From assembly GCA_021811745.1 (NCBI GenBank), contig JAJZNH010000526.1, positions 1-7,311 on the forward strand: DNA of 7,311 bases, in the 5' to 3' direction. The stretch's first letter is position 1, and each line of letters starts with the position of its first letter. Below, piece after piece: positions 6,724 through 7,311 of the stretch. The position numbers and the translations under genes are program-made. The stretch is from Acidobacteriota bacterium. Lineage in GTDB: Bacteria > Acidobacteriota > Terriglobia > Terriglobales > Acidobacteriaceae. The notes below the pieces were generated by a model that was given only the letters and a program-made list of their open reading frames with translations, was not told where the DNA came from and searched no databases.

Positions 6724-7311
6724 ATCGGCGTGCATTTATAGGAAACGCGGCGGCAGCAGCCGCAACCTCCTGCTTTGCGCCTCGCCTGCTTCGCGGGCAA
6801 AGCAACTCAGCCGGCAACTCGCCTGTCTTGCAGGCGACGCTCACGGTGGATGAGGCAAAGAGGCTGACCACCGTACCGATGGACTTCACGGGCTTGAGCT
6901 ACGAATCGGCGCAATTGGCCAATCCCGCATTCTTCGCGGCGAGCAATAAGGCTCTGATCGCGCTCTTCCGCGAGCTAGGCCGCGAGGGCGTGCTGCGCCT
7001 CGGCGGCGGAACCAGTGAATACACTGCATTCACAACCAAAGAGCCGTCCGGGCCGCCACCATTCGACGCCGTCGGCCCCGACACAAGCAAGAATGTCGAC
7101 ACCGATACGCCCATTACGCCGAAGAGTCTGCGCAATCTGCGCGCCTTTCTCGACGCCACCAACTGGCGTTGTCTCTATGGCCTCAATCTCGCCCGCGGCC
7201 CCATCGAGCGCGCGGCTGAAGAAGCATCTTACGCCCAGCGCATCCTGGGCCCGCGCCTCATCGCTTTTCAGCTCGGCAACGAGCCGGATGCATGGCGCAA
7301 GCGCTACCGCC
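6720..7311 (+). CDS. GH79 beta-glucuronidase-like glycosidase with Tat signal (3' partial)
   Basis: The first 197 residues of a retaining glycosidase that continues beyond the window. Family GH79 includes beta-glucuronidases, 4-O-methyl-glucuronidases and heparanase-like enzymes with a (beta/alpha)8 barrel. Seen here: FTGLSYESAQLANPAFF (residues 56-72), the first barrel strand region; LRLGGGTSEYT at 92-102; and FQLGNEPDAW at 183-192, where Glu188 after Asn is the expected acid/base of clan GH-A folds. The nucleophile Glu lies downstream of the window. The N-terminus NRRAFIG followed by an Ala-rich stretch looks like a twin-arginine export signal, ending near LLRGQS (23-28). ATG 6720 overlaps the preceding stop (ATGA) and has GAGGTGG at 6706-6712. 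Acidobacterium capsulatum has a characterised GH79 beta-glucuronidase. Release of glucuronic acid would fit the sugar-acid genes upstream. The family call is fairly confident; substrate is inferred. Confidence 0.85.
   Translation, partial: MNRRAFIGNAAAAAATSCFAPRLLRGQSNSAGNSPVLQATLTVDEAKRLTTVPMDFTGLSYESAQLANPAFFAASNKALIALFRELGREGVLRLGGGTSEYTAFTTKEPSGPPPFDAVGPDTSKNVDTDTPITPKSLRNLRAFLDATNWRCLYGLNLARGPIERAAEEASYAQRILGPRLIAFQLGNEPDAWRKRYR

Noticed and set aside
6720..6810. Possible lipoprotein signal at Cys18 of the GH79-like protein
   Set aside because: The residues before Cys (Ala-Thr-Ser) match a lipobox poorly because Leu/Val is missing at -3; the twin-arginine reading fits better.

Overview
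The window looks like part of a GC-rich soil-type bacterial genome, most plausibly an acidobacterium (Terriglobia-like). This is inferred from base composition, tight operon packing with strong Shine-Dalgarno sites, a GH79 beta-glucuronidase of the kind known from Acidobacterium capsulatum, and the mix of sugar-acid and polysaccharide genes. No marker gene is present to fix the taxonomy. All seven supported genes are on the + strand, and there is no sign of mobile elements, RNA genes or CRISPR.

Region 1 (2-1725): the 3' part of larC and the complete larB, overlapping by one base. Both make the nickel-pincer nucleotide (NPN) cofactor used by LarA-type 2-hydroxyacid racemases and epimerases. 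LarE and a LarA-type enzyme are not in view and would be expected upstream or elsewhere.

Region 2 (1726-1921): a 196-base gap with an AT-rich stretch and no supported gene.

Region 3 (1922-4236): a three-gene block with 8-base overlaps at both junctions. It encodes a UxaA/GarD-type sugar-acid dehydratase split into a small SAF-domain subunit and a large catalytic subunit, followed by a classical short-chain dehydrogenase resembling aldonate/ketoaldonate dehydrogenases.

Region 4 (4237-4422): a gap that becomes AT-rich toward its end and carries a perfect 12-base palindrome, probably holding a promoter or operator.

Region 5 (4423-7311, runs off the end): two exported carbohydrate-active proteins that overlap by four bases. 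The first is a six-hairpin-type glycosidase with a Sec signal peptide. The second is the 5' part of a GH79 beta-glucuronidase-like enzyme with a twin-arginine signal.

Taken together, the genes suggest a uronic/aldonic acid utilisation locus. Exported glycosidases would release (glucurono)sugars outside the cytoplasm, and the dehydratase and dehydrogenase would process the derived sugar acids inside. The NPN genes hint at a nickel-dependent sugar-acid epimerase feeding the dehydratase. That link is inference from gene order only.
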